A stretch of DNA of 64,000 nucleotides from Paenibacillus pinisoli. GTDB lineage: Bacteria; Bacillota; Bacilli; Paenibacillales; Paenibacillaceae. The notes below the pieces were generated by a model, which saw only the letters and a list, made by a program, of their open reading frames with translations, was not told the origin of the DNA and searched no databases. The stretch is from the NCBI RefSeq assembly GCF_003605435.1, contig NZ_QXQB01000003.1, positions 496,001-560,000 of the forward strand, written 5' to 3'. The position numbers and the translations under genes were made by a program. Positions 17,887 to 25,985 of this stretch are shown in pieces. Position 1 is the stretch's first letter; every line of letters starts with the position of its first letter.

Positions 17887-18019
17887 TTAGAAAGCATTCA
17901 ACATCAGCGTAATGAGGTCACTATGAAAGACTTAACAAACGAGGCAGATTAGTTAAAAAGGGATTACTGTCAATTTTGTAGAATTATCAATTTATCTAAA
18001 ATAAGGCGTGGTCATATCA

Positions 18020-18511
18020 ATGAAAAAGAATTTTAAAAATAAGCACCGCATGTTAGAAAGTTTCGGTTATGAGTTTCTTGTTGCTTGTCCCAATTGTAAT
18101 AGTAAATCAAAGGTTATTTCATTGGGAGAACACTCCCCTCATAGCACAGGAATTACAAAAAGGTTTGTTTGTTTAAACTGTGGAATGACCAATGATATCC
18201 GCTTTAACCAATCCATAATATCATATAGTAGCAAGTGGAATGAGGGCATTATAAACATTGGAGGGTCATTTGATTGGTATTTTGGCTATCCTTTATATTT
18301 ACAAATACCTTGTTGTGGTCAGACTTTATGGGCATATAACCTCGAACATTTAGAGTATCTTAAAAACTATGTTCAAGCTGAACTAAGAGAAGACCATCCC
18401 TATTATCTTAGCGTAGAAAGTAGGCTTCCTTTGTGGATGAAATCTGCTAAAAATCGAGATGCGGTTCTTAAAGCTATTTCAAAATTAGAAAAAAAAGCAA
18501 ATGAGAACTAA
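18020..18511 (+). CDS. Small zinc-ribbon protein of unknown function
   Basis: The 163-residue AT-rich gene has a CPNC...CLNCG pair near residues 25-55, a zinc ribbon like that of TFIIB-type small proteins, and a later CCGQTLWAYN motif. The C-terminal third is helical and basic. It has no signal peptide or membrane segment, so it is cytoplasmic. Base composition is clearly lower in GC than its neighbours, which suggests transfer. The ATG at 18020 was preferred; a GTG four codons earlier is possible. No neighbour gives a function. Confidence 0.6.
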   Translation: MKKNFKNKHRMLESFGYEFLVACPNCNSKSKVISLGEHSPHSTGITKRFVCLNCGMTNDIRFNQSIISYSSKWNEGIINIGGSFDWYFGYPLYLQIPCCGQTLWAYNLEHLEYLKNYVQAELREDHPYYLSVESRLPLWMKSAKNRDAVLKAISKLEKKANEN

Positions 18512-18603
18512 AAAAGTGCATTCAATAAGAAAAAACCTTGTGAAGTGTTTTCTTCAACTGCTGGGGACGTTAGTTAAGGAAATGAATAGAATAAGCCTTT
18601 GCA

Positions 18604-18632
18604 TAAAAAGCCCTCTCCATCAGAGAGGGCTT
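18604..18632 (-). terminator. Terminator of the ECF sigma/anti-sigma operon
   Basis: A perfect 10-bp stem AAGCCCTCTC/GAGAGGGCTT with a five-base loop is followed on the minus strand by TTTTTATGC. It lies 20 bases past the anti-sigma gene. Confidence 0.85.
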
Positions 18633-18650
18633 CGCGAGCTGCTAAATAGG

Positions 18651-20510
18651 CTATTCTGTTGATTCCGGATCATATTGGAGGAATACATCTCTGCCTTCCA
18701 TGTGCGAGAAGTATATTAAGTGTCCGTCCATCCAGAATCGGGTGTGCACCGATTCTATAGCTGCACCTAGTACAACTTCGGAGAGCACCTGTTTCTTTTG
18801 ACGTTTCAGATCATATACAACGGTGTCTTCTTTCCCATCCATCAACATCTCTACCGCCACATAGCCCTGTTCCGGTTCCATAATCATGAGATGTGTCGCA
18901 TCTGCCTCTCCGAGCGATGTAAGCTCCGCAAACTTCCCAGTGCCTGACTCATATTTCAATAGGTCCATTCGGCTCTGTTGCTGCTTCTGCCGGTTAAGCG
19001 TAAAGTATACATCCCCTGTTGTTTCATCATACACCAAGCTGTAAATATTTCCGTTCGTCCAATCCCCTGACACTGGCATGTCCTTGAGCGCAAATATAAT
19101 CTGAGAAGCTGCATTATCGGCTGCTCGTGTAACCTCCCCATTGGAGATCGTGACGACCTGATTGTTTAATTCCTCCATGTCATCAATCAAATATCCCCTG
19201 TCGCCTTTGGACAGCCAATAGCGAGTGGATTGAATCTCATAATAAGGATCTGAGTAGGATAAATAGGTGTTGGCATCTACATATGTCTTTCCGTTCTCTT
19301 GGCCGCTGTCTAAGATCCTGTAACCGACCTGGCGAGGGCTTGTTCCTTTCAGATAACCCGGGTCGTAGCTGAAAAAGCTATGGGCAAAATCTTCATCCCG
19401 GTAGATTAGCGCTTGAATAGATCCGGCGACCACCTCTTCTGGCCCGGCCATCTTGCCGGAAACCTCGAATTGCATCAGCTTTTTCCAGACGACATTGGTA
19501 TGAAACACTTTGTAGACAAATAATTGTCGGCTGTCATGGCTCCACACAGGTTCTTCAAAGGTATAGCGCGGCTGCTGTTCACCTTCAATTAGCTGTCCGG
19601 TATCCGGGTCCCATGCTTCAGCCAAGCTATTATGGCTCACTTGCTTGCTCGTCCTGAAATCGGAGTCCGCTACCCAGATATCTTCAAGCGCAGGCTCTCC
19701 TTGGGATTTTTTAATATATGCGATGTAGGCGCCGTCATTGGAGATAGCCGGATACCGCCCTGAATCCAGCACCGTTTCCTGTCCGTTGCCCAAACTTTTG
19801 CTCATAATGTTATTGTCGCGCTCGAACAGAATCGACTTCTGATCAGCCATATATGACGGGTATGTTCCAATCGCAATTTCCTTCACAGAGTTACTCTTAA
19901 GCTCCAGCTCCATAATTCGGCTTTCTGCTTCCTGATCTCCCGTCCCCTTCTGTACAAATAAAATGTGGGTGCCGTCCGGCGACCATGCGGGAGTCTCCAT
20001 TCTTTCCTGAGATGAAGCTCTCATTATCAGATCGCGGCTGCTTTTGCTATCGATTTCATAAATTCTCAAGCTTCCATCCTCTACATAAACCAGTTCCTTG
20101 CCGCTCGGAGATACCCGAACAAATTCAATATTACCGGCAATCAGCGGATAGAGACCCTTCTTATCATAAGCGTACAATCCTCTGTCCTTCAGCGGAAGGT
20201 AAACGGTACCGCCATATTCCGCCATGCCGGAGCTGTTCTCCTCTCCTAATTGCTCTAATAGGGAAAAGGAGTGGTTAAAATGCAGTGTTGCCGCTTCCAC
20301 CCTTGGAACAGAGCTGTTGTTAAACCATATGTTCCCTGCAAAAACTACACAAAGAATGAGAGCGACAGCGCCGGCCCATATGCGGCGAGAACGTCGCCGT
20401 GGAACAGACCTTTGATTAAATGATTGGCGGAGTTCCGCCTTTAATTGCTCATTTACAGGAAGCTTGCTCTTAAAATCCTCCATAAGCACATCCAGCTCCT
20501 TGTCGTTCAT
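18651..20510 (-). CDS. Putative anti-sigma factor with TolB-like beta-propeller ectodomain
   Basis: The 619-residue single-pass membrane protein starts with an N-terminal cytoplasmic part of about 45 residues (MNDKELDVLMEDFKSKLPVN...). One membrane segment (IWAGAVALILCVVFAGNIWF) follows. The remaining 550 residues form repeated beta-propeller blades with WD40/TolB-like motifs (WSPDGTHILFV, SPSGKELVYVEDGSLRIYEI, WSHDSRQLFVYKV). The ATG overlaps the stop of the ECF sigma gene (ATGA), the usual arrangement of a sigma factor and its anti-sigma factor. I infer that the cytoplasmic part holds the sigma factor and the propeller senses something outside. No classical zinc anti-sigma motif (HxxxCxxC) is present. 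A plain surface protein is the alternative. Confidence 0.7.
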   Translation of the reverse strand: MNDKELDVLMEDFKSKLPVNEQLKAELRQSFNQRSVPRRRSRRIWAGAVALILCVVFAGNIWFNNSSVPRVEAATLHFNHSFSLLEQLGEENSSGMAEYGGTVYLPLKDRGLYAYDKKGLYPLIAGNIEFVRVSPSGKELVYVEDGSLRIYEIDSKSSRDLIMRASSQERMETPAWSPDGTHILFVQKGTGDQEAESRIMELELKSNSVKEIAIGTYPSYMADQKSILFERDNNIMSKSLGNGQETVLDSGRYPAISNDGAYIAYIKKSQGEPALEDIWVADSDFRTSKQVSHNSLAEAWDPDTGQLIEGEQQPRYTFEEPVWSHDSRQLFVYKVFHTNVVWKKLMQFEVSGKMAGPEEVVAGSIQALIYRDEDFAHSFFSYDPGYLKGTSPRQVGYRILDSGQENGKTYVDANTYLSYSDPYYEIQSTRYWLSKGDRGYLIDDMEELNNQVVTISNGEVTRAADNAASQIIFALKDMPVSGDWTNGNIYSLVYDETTGDVYFTLNRQKQQQSRMDLLKYESGTGKFAELTSLGEADATHLMIMEPEQGYVAVEMLMDGKEDTVVYDLKRQKKQVLSEVVLGAAIESVHTRFWMDGHLIYFSHMEGRDVFLQYDPESTE

Positions 20511-21010
20511 TTCAACACCTCCATGCATTTGTTGATCGACAATGCCATCTTTTGTCTGATGCGTTGGACCTTTGTTTTAAGCCACAATTCGGCTTTTCCA
20601 ACCACTTGGCTTATCTCGGAATACTTCATTCCGGCAATATATTTAAGGTTAATCATTTCACGCTCATCCGGAGCGAGAGCGAGCAAGGATTGCTTCAAGC
20701 AATCATGCTGAAGATCGATTGTCTCCATAAGCTCGCTTATTCGGGTGTACCCAAGCACCTCAGGATCATGTCCGTATACCCATTCTTTTTTCTTCCGGTA
20801 ATGATCGATTACCGTGTTGCGGGCAATGGTGAACAACCACGGCTTCACTCGCCCCTCGTCCACCTGTTGATTTCGATAATGCTGGAAGGCTTTTCGAAAT
20901 ATGTCGCTCACGAGATCATCCGTATCCCATTTGTTTCCGGTTTTATAAAGCACAAATCGATAAATATCATCAAAATACTCGTCGTAGACAGAAACGAACG
21001 GATCATTCAC
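20507..21010 (-). CDS. ECF-family RNA polymerase sigma factor
   Basis: The 167-residue protein has sigma-2 (VYDEYFDDIYRFVLYKTGN, DTDDLVSDIFRKAFQHY, WLFTIARNTVIDHYRKKK) and sigma-4 (LALAPDEREMINLKYIAGMKYSEIS) regions. Its length is normal for a SigW/SigM-like ECF factor. It is the first gene of a two-gene operon, with the partner membrane protein overlapping by 4 bases. A candidate self-recognised promoter lies upstream at 21038-21065. The stimulus is unknown. Confidence 0.92.
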   Translation of the reverse strand: MNDPFVSVYDEYFDDIYRFVLYKTGNKWDTDDLVSDIFRKAFQHYRNQQVDEGRVKPWLFTIARNTVIDHYRKKKEWVYGHDPEVLGYTRISELMETIDLQHDCLKQSLLALAPDEREMINLKYIAGMKYSEISQVVGKAELWLKTKVQRIRQKMALSINKCMEVLK

Positions 21011-21037
21011 TTGCCTGCACTCCCCTTTCCATAAGTA

Positions 21038-21065
21038 TTAACGGCATCGACTCAAAAAAGTATCA
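21038..21065 (-). promoter_or_regulatory. Candidate ECF-type promoter of the sigma gene
   Basis: On the minus strand, TGATAC (21060-21065) and CGTTAA (21038-21043) are 16 bases apart. This resembles ECF promoters of the TGAAAC-N16-CGT type with one mismatch at -35. It lies 27 bases before the sigma ATG and suggests autoregulation. Confidence 0.45.
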
Positions 21066-21175
21066 ATAGCTATCCCAATATATAAAAAAAGACCCTGCTA
21101 AAGAGTCTGCGAATACATGGCCGCCTCCACTGCTATTTTACTAGATAGATCTACCCGAGAATTTTCTCTGTTACA

Positions 21176-21208
21176 CGAAAAAAGAGCAGCCTTCTCATGG
21201 CCGCTCTC
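21176..21208 (-). terminator. Terminator of the sugar importer operon
   Basis: On the minus strand a 9-base stem AGAGCGGCC/GGCTGCTCT with one mismatch is followed by TTTTTTCGTG, just after the permease stop at 21221. Confidence 0.8.
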
Positions 21209-21220
21209 CAATCTTTTGAA

Positions 21221-22042
21221 CTACCCTTTAACCGAACCTGCCGTCAATCCTTTAACGAATGACTTATAGGTAAAGAAGCCGATGAGAATAGGCACTATTA
21301 CAACCATCGTACCTGCCGCCGACATCTTGCCCCAGAAGAAACCTTGCTGTGTCATGAACTTGCTCATATATACCGGCAAGGTTGCGGATTGAGTAGCGGT
21401 TGCCGTTACAGCAAAGAAAAACTCGTTCCACGTCACAACAAACACGAGCAGCGCGGATGAGATAATGCCGTTCTTCACGAGCGGCAGCATAATCTTGAAG
21501 AAAGTGCCCGCCTTGGAACAGCCGTCTATCGTAGCCGCTTCTATAATTTCACCGGGAATCTCCTTAAAGTAGGTCGTGCACATCCAGATCATCAAAGGAA
21601 TTCCCGCTCCTGTATTCAACAAAATTAAGGCAAGCTTTGTATCCAACAAATGAGCTTTCGCCAACAAAATATAGATAGGCGTAATCACAGCAACTGCCGG
21701 CAAAAAGATGGTCGTAATAAACCAGAAGTAAATACTATTCGCTTTTTTGATACCGGAATAGACTAACGCATAGGCGGCAAGCACGCCTAGTACAGCCGAT
21801 ACGATAACCGTACCAAAAGTAATTTGCACAGAGTTGGATAAATATTTGAAAAATTCAGGGGTGACAACAGCCCGATAATTGTCCAATGTCGGTGTAAAGG
21901 TTAAAGATGGAACGGCAACCTGGCTTTCAAATTTGAAGCTGGACAGAAACATGTATAACATCGGGAATAGCCATAATATTACGATTACATACGCCATAGT
22001 TGTCAACAGATTTCTATTCAATCGTCTACTCAATTTCCTCAC
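21221..22042 (-). CDS. CUT1 ABC importer permease, MalG type
   Basis: The 273-residue inner-membrane protein has six hydrophobic segments. The permease EAA-type loop reads EIIEAATIDGCSKAGTFFKIMLPLV, which docks on the ATPase. It ends in the GLTAGSVKG tail common to MalG homologues. It forms the channel together with the next-upstream permease (15-base gap) and the lipoprotein binding protein, most likely for a pentitol or pentose, judging by the divergent catabolic operon. No ATPase gene is present, so a shared MsmX-like ATPase must serve. The start is a GTG and is not certain; a TTG three codons in is possible. Confidence 0.9.
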   Translation of the reverse strand: MRKLSRRLNRNLLTTMAYVIVILWLFPMLYMFLSSFKFESQVAVPSLTFTPTLDNYRAVVTPEFFKYLSNSVQITFGTVIVSAVLGVLAAYALVYSGIKKANSIYFWFITTIFLPAVAVITPIYILLAKAHLLDTKLALILLNTGAGIPLMIWMCTTYFKEIPGEIIEAATIDGCSKAGTFFKIMLPLVKNGIISSALLVFVVTWNEFFFAVTATATQSATLPVYMSKFMTQQGFFWGKMSAAGTMVVIVPILIGFFTYKSFVKGLTAGSVKG

Positions 22043-22056
22043 CGCCTAGACTATGT

Positions 22057-22935
22057 TCATATATTCTTCGAGTTGTTTTTGTTCATAAATCCATAAAAAC
22101 GTTGGACAACAATAAGCGTAAGAGCAACAGTTACGACTGCAATCGCAGCGGCGGTTCCCACGTTCCAGTCATAGAACAGCGCCTTGTACGAATAATACGG
22201 CAAATTGCTTGACGAGCTGCCCGGACCGCCGGATGTCGTGACATAGATCAATCCGAATACCTTCAAGATATTAATTAACCCCAGCGTCATAGCCACATTG
22301 ATGTGATCTCTGATTAAAGGCAATTGAATGTGCAGCAGCAGCTTCCAGCCCGTAGCTCCATCTATTCTTGCGCTTTCCAATATTTCAGACGGCATGTTCT
22401 GAAGCCCGGACATAATGATGAGGAAGAAGAACGGAGTCCACTGCCAGATAATCAATAACATGATGGTGAGCAATGCATATTTGCCGAAGAAATCTATGGG
22501 CTCTAGTCCGAGCGCGTTGGAGATGTAGTAATTGAGACCAAGCGACGGGTTCAGCATCAAGGTTTTCCATATAATTCCGACTACAGCCTCCATCACAAAA
22601 TAAGGGATGACAAACAGCGTTCTGAGCAGGTTCACACCCTTGAACTCACGATTGAGCATCAAGCCGAACAATATGCCAAGCACGGTACAAATCGTTAGAC
22701 CAACGACCACAATGAGCAGGGAATTTAATATCACCTGGTAGAACTGACCATCGGACAATATTTTCTTGTAATTGCTAAATCCAGCGAAACTTATACCCAG
22801 ATCGGGTCTCTTGACGTTCCAGCTAATAAAGGAATAGATAATGGTAAGGATAAATGGAATCTGGGTTACAATTCCTACAACAATGAGTGCCGGAAGAATT
22901 AATAATTTGCTCTTATCGCCCTTTGTAGTCATCAT
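22057..22935 (-). CDS. CUT1 ABC importer permease, MalF type
   Basis: The 292-residue membrane protein has six membrane segments. The coupling loop reads EILESARIDGATGWKLLLHIQLPLI, the standard EAA motif with its central Gly. It pairs with the MalG-type permease 15 bases downstream. A hairpin separates it from the binding-protein gene and would lower its expression relative to that gene. AGGAG precedes two adjacent ATG codons (22935 and 22932); either may be used. Confidence 0.9.
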   Translation of the reverse strand: MMTTKGDKSKLLILPALIVVGIVTQIPFILTIIYSFISWNVKRPDLGISFAGFSNYKKILSDGQFYQVILNSLLIVVVGLTICTVLGILFGLMLNREFKGVNLLRTLFVIPYFVMEAVVGIIWKTLMLNPSLGLNYYISNALGLEPIDFFGKYALLTIMLLIIWQWTPFFFLIIMSGLQNMPSEILESARIDGATGWKLLLHIQLPLIRDHINVAMTLGLINILKVFGLIYVTTSGGPGSSSSNLPYYSYKALFYDWNVGTAAAIAVVTVALTLIVVQRFYGFMNKNNSKNI

Positions 22936-22963
22936 TCTTCTCCTCTTGTCTATTAATAAAATT

Positions 22964-22990
22964 ACTGGTACGTACCTCGCACGTACCAGT
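22964..22990 (-). terminator. Intercistronic hairpin between binding protein and permeases
   Basis: A perfect 10-bp stem ACTGGTACGT/ACGTACCAGT with a seven-base loop is followed on the minus strand by AATTTTATT. Such partial terminators commonly set a surplus of binding protein over permeases in importer operons. Confidence 0.65.
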
Positions 22991-23016
22991 AATTTTGGAG
23001 AGTGAAGTTCTATGGT

Positions 23017-24393
23017 TTACTTCGCATATTCTCCCGCAACAGCCACATCCGTCAATATCTTTTGCCCTTCTTCCAATACGGCTTCAATATTCTTTTGACC
23101 GACTAGATAAGAAGCAAGCAATTGTGCGATTTGTTCGCCCCACGATGAGTATTCAGCCATATTCGGAATGGAATTGCCTGTATACGGTGTTTTATTCATA
23201 GAAGGATTAAAGAAATCAACCTTCAGGATCGCTTCTTTGGTAATGTCCGCAAAATCACTGGCCTTCTTATAGTTTTCATTGTCATAAGTGGATACGCGGG
23301 TGCCGGAAGGCGTGCTTTCCCAGCCCTTCTTCTCGCCAACCAGGTTAATGTACTCCTTGCTTGTCGCCCAAGTTAGAAACTGGAATGCTGCTTCTTTCTT
23401 CTTGGAGGAAGCGTTAATCGCTATGCCCCATCCGCCAATAGTATTGGTCGCATCTTGCTTCACTTGAAGCGGCGCCATTGCATAGCCGATTTTCCCCGTG
23501 ACAAGGGAATCCTTGGAGTTGGCAAGCGTACCAGCCGATACGCTGGCGTCATACCACATGGCCGCTTTTCCAGTAGACATGAGATTCAGAGCTTCTGTAT
23601 AACCTGTTGAGGTTGGTCCCGCTTGTCCGGCATCGGCCAAAATTTTCTTATAGAACTCGATCGCATTTTTCATCTCTGGCGTGTTGAACGTCGCCTTCCA
23701 GTCCATATCGTAATATTGCGCCCCGAATGCATTGGCGATTGAGCTGAAAATAAACATGTTCTGTCCGCTGCCAGGCAAGCCTCTCAGCGCGATACCGGCA
23801 ATGCCCTTATCCTTGTCCTGTGCCGCTACAGCCAGCTCATACACTTGCTCCCACGTTGGGTTTGCAGGCATCGTCAGGTTTTTCGCTTCAAAAATTTCTT
23901 TATTGTAGAATAGCAGAGTTGTTTCTGCGTAGAATGGCAGCGCTCCCAATCCTTTCGATTCAGAAGACAGCGAATCTCTGACTACTGGAAAAACATCTTC
24001 CAGGTCATAGTTCTTTTTGTCTTCCTCGCTCATGCCATTCAGCAATCCATCCAGCGGCTCCGTCCATCCATTGTTCAAATAAACGGCAGAGTCCTGAGCG
24101 CCGATTGTAAATAAATCGTATTGCCCGCCGCCGAGGCCAACATCCTGTGTAATTTTAGAGCGAATCTCATTTTCAGAAAGAACGGTATAATTCACTTTGA
24201 TGCCTGTTTTTGCTGTGAACTCGGACGTCATCTCTTCCATAATGACCATATCGTTGTTATTGACAGTAGCGATATTCAGCACGGCTTCTTCATTTGCATT
24301 TTTGTTATTGCCGCCTGAGCAGCCGACTAACAAGGTCCCTGCCAGAGCAATAATTGAAATCAAACTAATCGCATACTTAAACGGTTTCTTCAT
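23017..24393 (-). CDS. Carbohydrate ABC importer substrate-binding lipoprotein
   Basis: The 458-residue extracellular lipoprotein (MKKPFKYAISLISIIALAGT, lipobox LLVGC) belongs to solute-binding family 1. Recognisable parts are the segment ending FTAKTGIKVNY and the region YAETTLLFYNKEIFEAKN. The start at 24393 has GGAGGG eight bases upstream; a longer frame adds 27 residues with no signal and is rejected. It is the first structural gene of the importer behind the ROK regulator. The ligand is inferred to be a pentitol or pentose from the adjacent dehydrogenase, kinase and transketolase. The fold alone does not show it. Confidence 0.9.
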   Translation of the reverse strand: MKKPFKYAISLISIIALAGTLLVGCSGGNNKNANEEAVLNIATVNNNDMVIMEEMTSEFTAKTGIKVNYTVLSENEIRSKITQDVGLGGGQYDLFTIGAQDSAVYLNNGWTEPLDGLLNGMSEEDKKNYDLEDVFPVVRDSLSSESKGLGALPFYAETTLLFYNKEIFEAKNLTMPANPTWEQVYELAVAAQDKDKGIAGIALRGLPGSGQNMFIFSSIANAFGAQYYDMDWKATFNTPEMKNAIEFYKKILADAGQAGPTSTGYTEALNLMSTGKAAMWYDASVSAGTLANSKDSLVTGKIGYAMAPLQVKQDATNTIGGWGIAINASSKKKEAAFQFLTWATSKEYINLVGEKKGWESTPSGTRVSTYDNENYKKASDFADITKEAILKVDFFNPSMNKTPYTGNSIPNMAEYSSWGEQIAQLLASYLVGQKNIEAVLEEGQKILTDVAVAGEYAK

Positions 24394-24476
24394 ACATAGA
24401 CCCTCCATTATATGAAATAAGAACAACTTCATTATGTGTTGCTTTCCCGGCTTGTCTCTGTTCTCACCCTTCATGA

Positions 24477-25700
24477 CTACCCGTAGTGGGTTTCAATGAA
24501 ATCGATAATGTCGAGCGAGTCCATATATTTCTTCACAACCATCAATCCGGCTCCTTCCAGCATGCCTCCTTTTTCATAGCTGGAGAAACGAATATCAATA
24601 GAGTCCACGATTTCCTCCGGCAAATCATAGCTTAAATTAAGCTTTAATTGCGCCAGCAATTTGGGCGAATTGACAATCATGTCGCCGAAAACAATCGTAT
24701 CCGGATTCAGGATGTACAGAAGATTTTTGATTCCATAGGAAAGAAACCAAGCCATCTGATTCACTGCCCATACGGCCAGCTCATCATCCTTCTCGTAATA
24801 ATGATAAATATCGCTTATCGTAGAATGCTCATGCAGCTGCGAATGGGGAAAGTCATGCAATCTCTCTTCCACTGACCGGATCAGATTGATCGGAGCCGCA
24901 TACCGCTCCAGGATGCCGACCTTATTGAATTCATTGCGCTTGGCATTGAAATTGATCCCCATGTGCCCGATCTCGCCTGCGATTCCATTCTTGCCGCGGA
25001 TCAGATTGCCGTCAATAATGATGCCTCCGCCAATTCCATCACCCAAATTGAGATACATCATAATGCCTTTGGTAAGACCTGTTTCCTCTACATAGTCTCT
25101 CCATTCTCTTAATGCAGATACGTTGGCATCATGGTCGATAAATACGCTCAATTGCGGATATTGGGCTTGGATTTGCTCCTGAAAATCGATCTTCGAAAGC
25201 TCCGGCATATCATATACCTTAGCAATCGTTGTGTTGTTAAAGGTCATAAGCGGTCCAACGATCGCTATTCCGATGCCTAATACCTTCTTGTCCTCCATGG
25301 CGAGCATCCGGTCTATCCCCTCGTAAGTTGACGCCAATATAGAAGCAATAGGTGTAGACTTATCGATTCTGACCATGCTCTTATGCAGCACGGCCGCGTG
25401 AATATCGCATAAGGCGAATTCAATTGCATCGCGGTTAATCCTTACCGCCACTGTTGCCACATCATCCAGAGCCAGCGTTATTCCTGTAATTTTGCGCCCA
25501 TTGTCCGATAAGATCGGCCCTTGCTCCCTTACCACGCCCATCTCCACAAATTCATTCACAATATTGGTAATGGTCGCTTTATTCAATCCGCTCTTGGCCG
25601 CTAGCATCGATCTTGAAATAAGCCGGTGTCTTAGCAGCAAATTCAGTACCAACCCCCGGTTGGCCTTTTTCACTTCATCTATGTTTTGTGCTCGTTTCAT
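24477..25700 (-). CDS. ROK-family transcriptional repressor (XylR/NagC type)
   Basis: The 407-residue regulator has an N-terminal winged helix-turn-helix (about 15-65, LISRSMLAAKSGLNKATITNI). A ROK sugar-binding domain follows, with the glycine-rich stretch LNLGDGIGGGIIIDGNLIRG and GEIGHMGINF. The catalytic zinc-cysteine motif of ROK kinases is absent, as in ROK repressors. It lies between the importer and the divergent dehydrogenase operon. Sites of the form GTTTA-N5-TAAAC occur in front of it and in front of the dehydrogenase, so it probably represses both arms and itself. A pentose or pentitol, or a derivative, should be the inducer. GGAGGAC precedes the ATG. Confidence 0.9.
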   Translation of the reverse strand: MKRAQNIDEVKKANRGLVLNLLLRHRLISRSMLAAKSGLNKATITNIVNEFVEMGVVREQGPILSDNGRKITGITLALDDVATVAVRINRDAIEFALCDIHAAVLHKSMVRIDKSTPIASILASTYEGIDRMLAMEDKKVLGIGIAIVGPLMTFNNTTIAKVYDMPELSKIDFQEQIQAQYPQLSVFIDHDANVSALREWRDYVEETGLTKGIMMYLNLGDGIGGGIIIDGNLIRGKNGIAGEIGHMGINFNAKRNEFNKVGILERYAAPINLIRSVEERLHDFPHSQLHEHSTISDIYHYYEKDDELAVWAVNQMAWFLSYGIKNLLYILNPDTIVFGDMIVNSPKLLAQLKLNLSYDLPEEIVDSIDIRFSSYEKGGMLEGAGLMVVKKYMDSLDIIDFIETHYG

Positions 25701-25714
25701 TTGTCCTCCGTTCT

Positions 25715-25729
25715 GTTTATTATATAAAC
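25715..25729. promoter_or_regulatory. ROK operator candidate O1
   Basis: GTTTA-TTATA-TAAAC is a perfect inverted repeat with a five-base centre, 15 bases upstream of the ROK repressor ATG. On the minus strand it includes TATAAT, a likely -10 element, so binding there would block the promoter of the repressor-importer operon. Confidence 0.65.
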
Positions 25730-25746
25730 TAATTTTGAAGAAAAAA

Positions 25747-25761
25747 TTTACATGATTAACT
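25747..25761. promoter_or_regulatory. ROK operator candidate O2, degenerate
   Basis: TTTACATGATTAAC repeats the core of site O3 with one changed base and keeps the TTTA-N5 spacing. It lies near the -35 position expected for the repressor promoter. Confidence 0.45.
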
Positions 25762-25905
25762 ATTCGTCATTCGACAACTTGAATATATTACACACTGGAA
25801 GCGTTGTCAACTCCTTTAACGCTATTTTCATACGTGAATATGCCAAGTTTTTTGTCGAATTTAGAGGAAACCATACGTTTTCAATTAAATTTTTTCATCC
25901 ACTAT

Positions 25906-25936
25906 AGTTTACATGATAAACTTTATAATTTATGAT
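25906..25936 (+). promoter_or_regulatory. Promoter of the pentitol operon with ROK operator O3
   Basis: AGTTTA-CATGA-TAAACT (25906-25922) is a perfect inverted repeat of the same type as O1. Its left arm contains TTTACA (25908-25913), and TATGAT (25931-25936) follows at 17 bases, giving a sigma-A promoter whose -35 lies inside the operator. The dehydrogenase ATG is 50 bases downstream. Confidence 0.65.
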
Positions 25937-25985
25937 ATGGGTATATTTTATCATTAATACTAGATGAGATGAGGAGAAATAGAAC

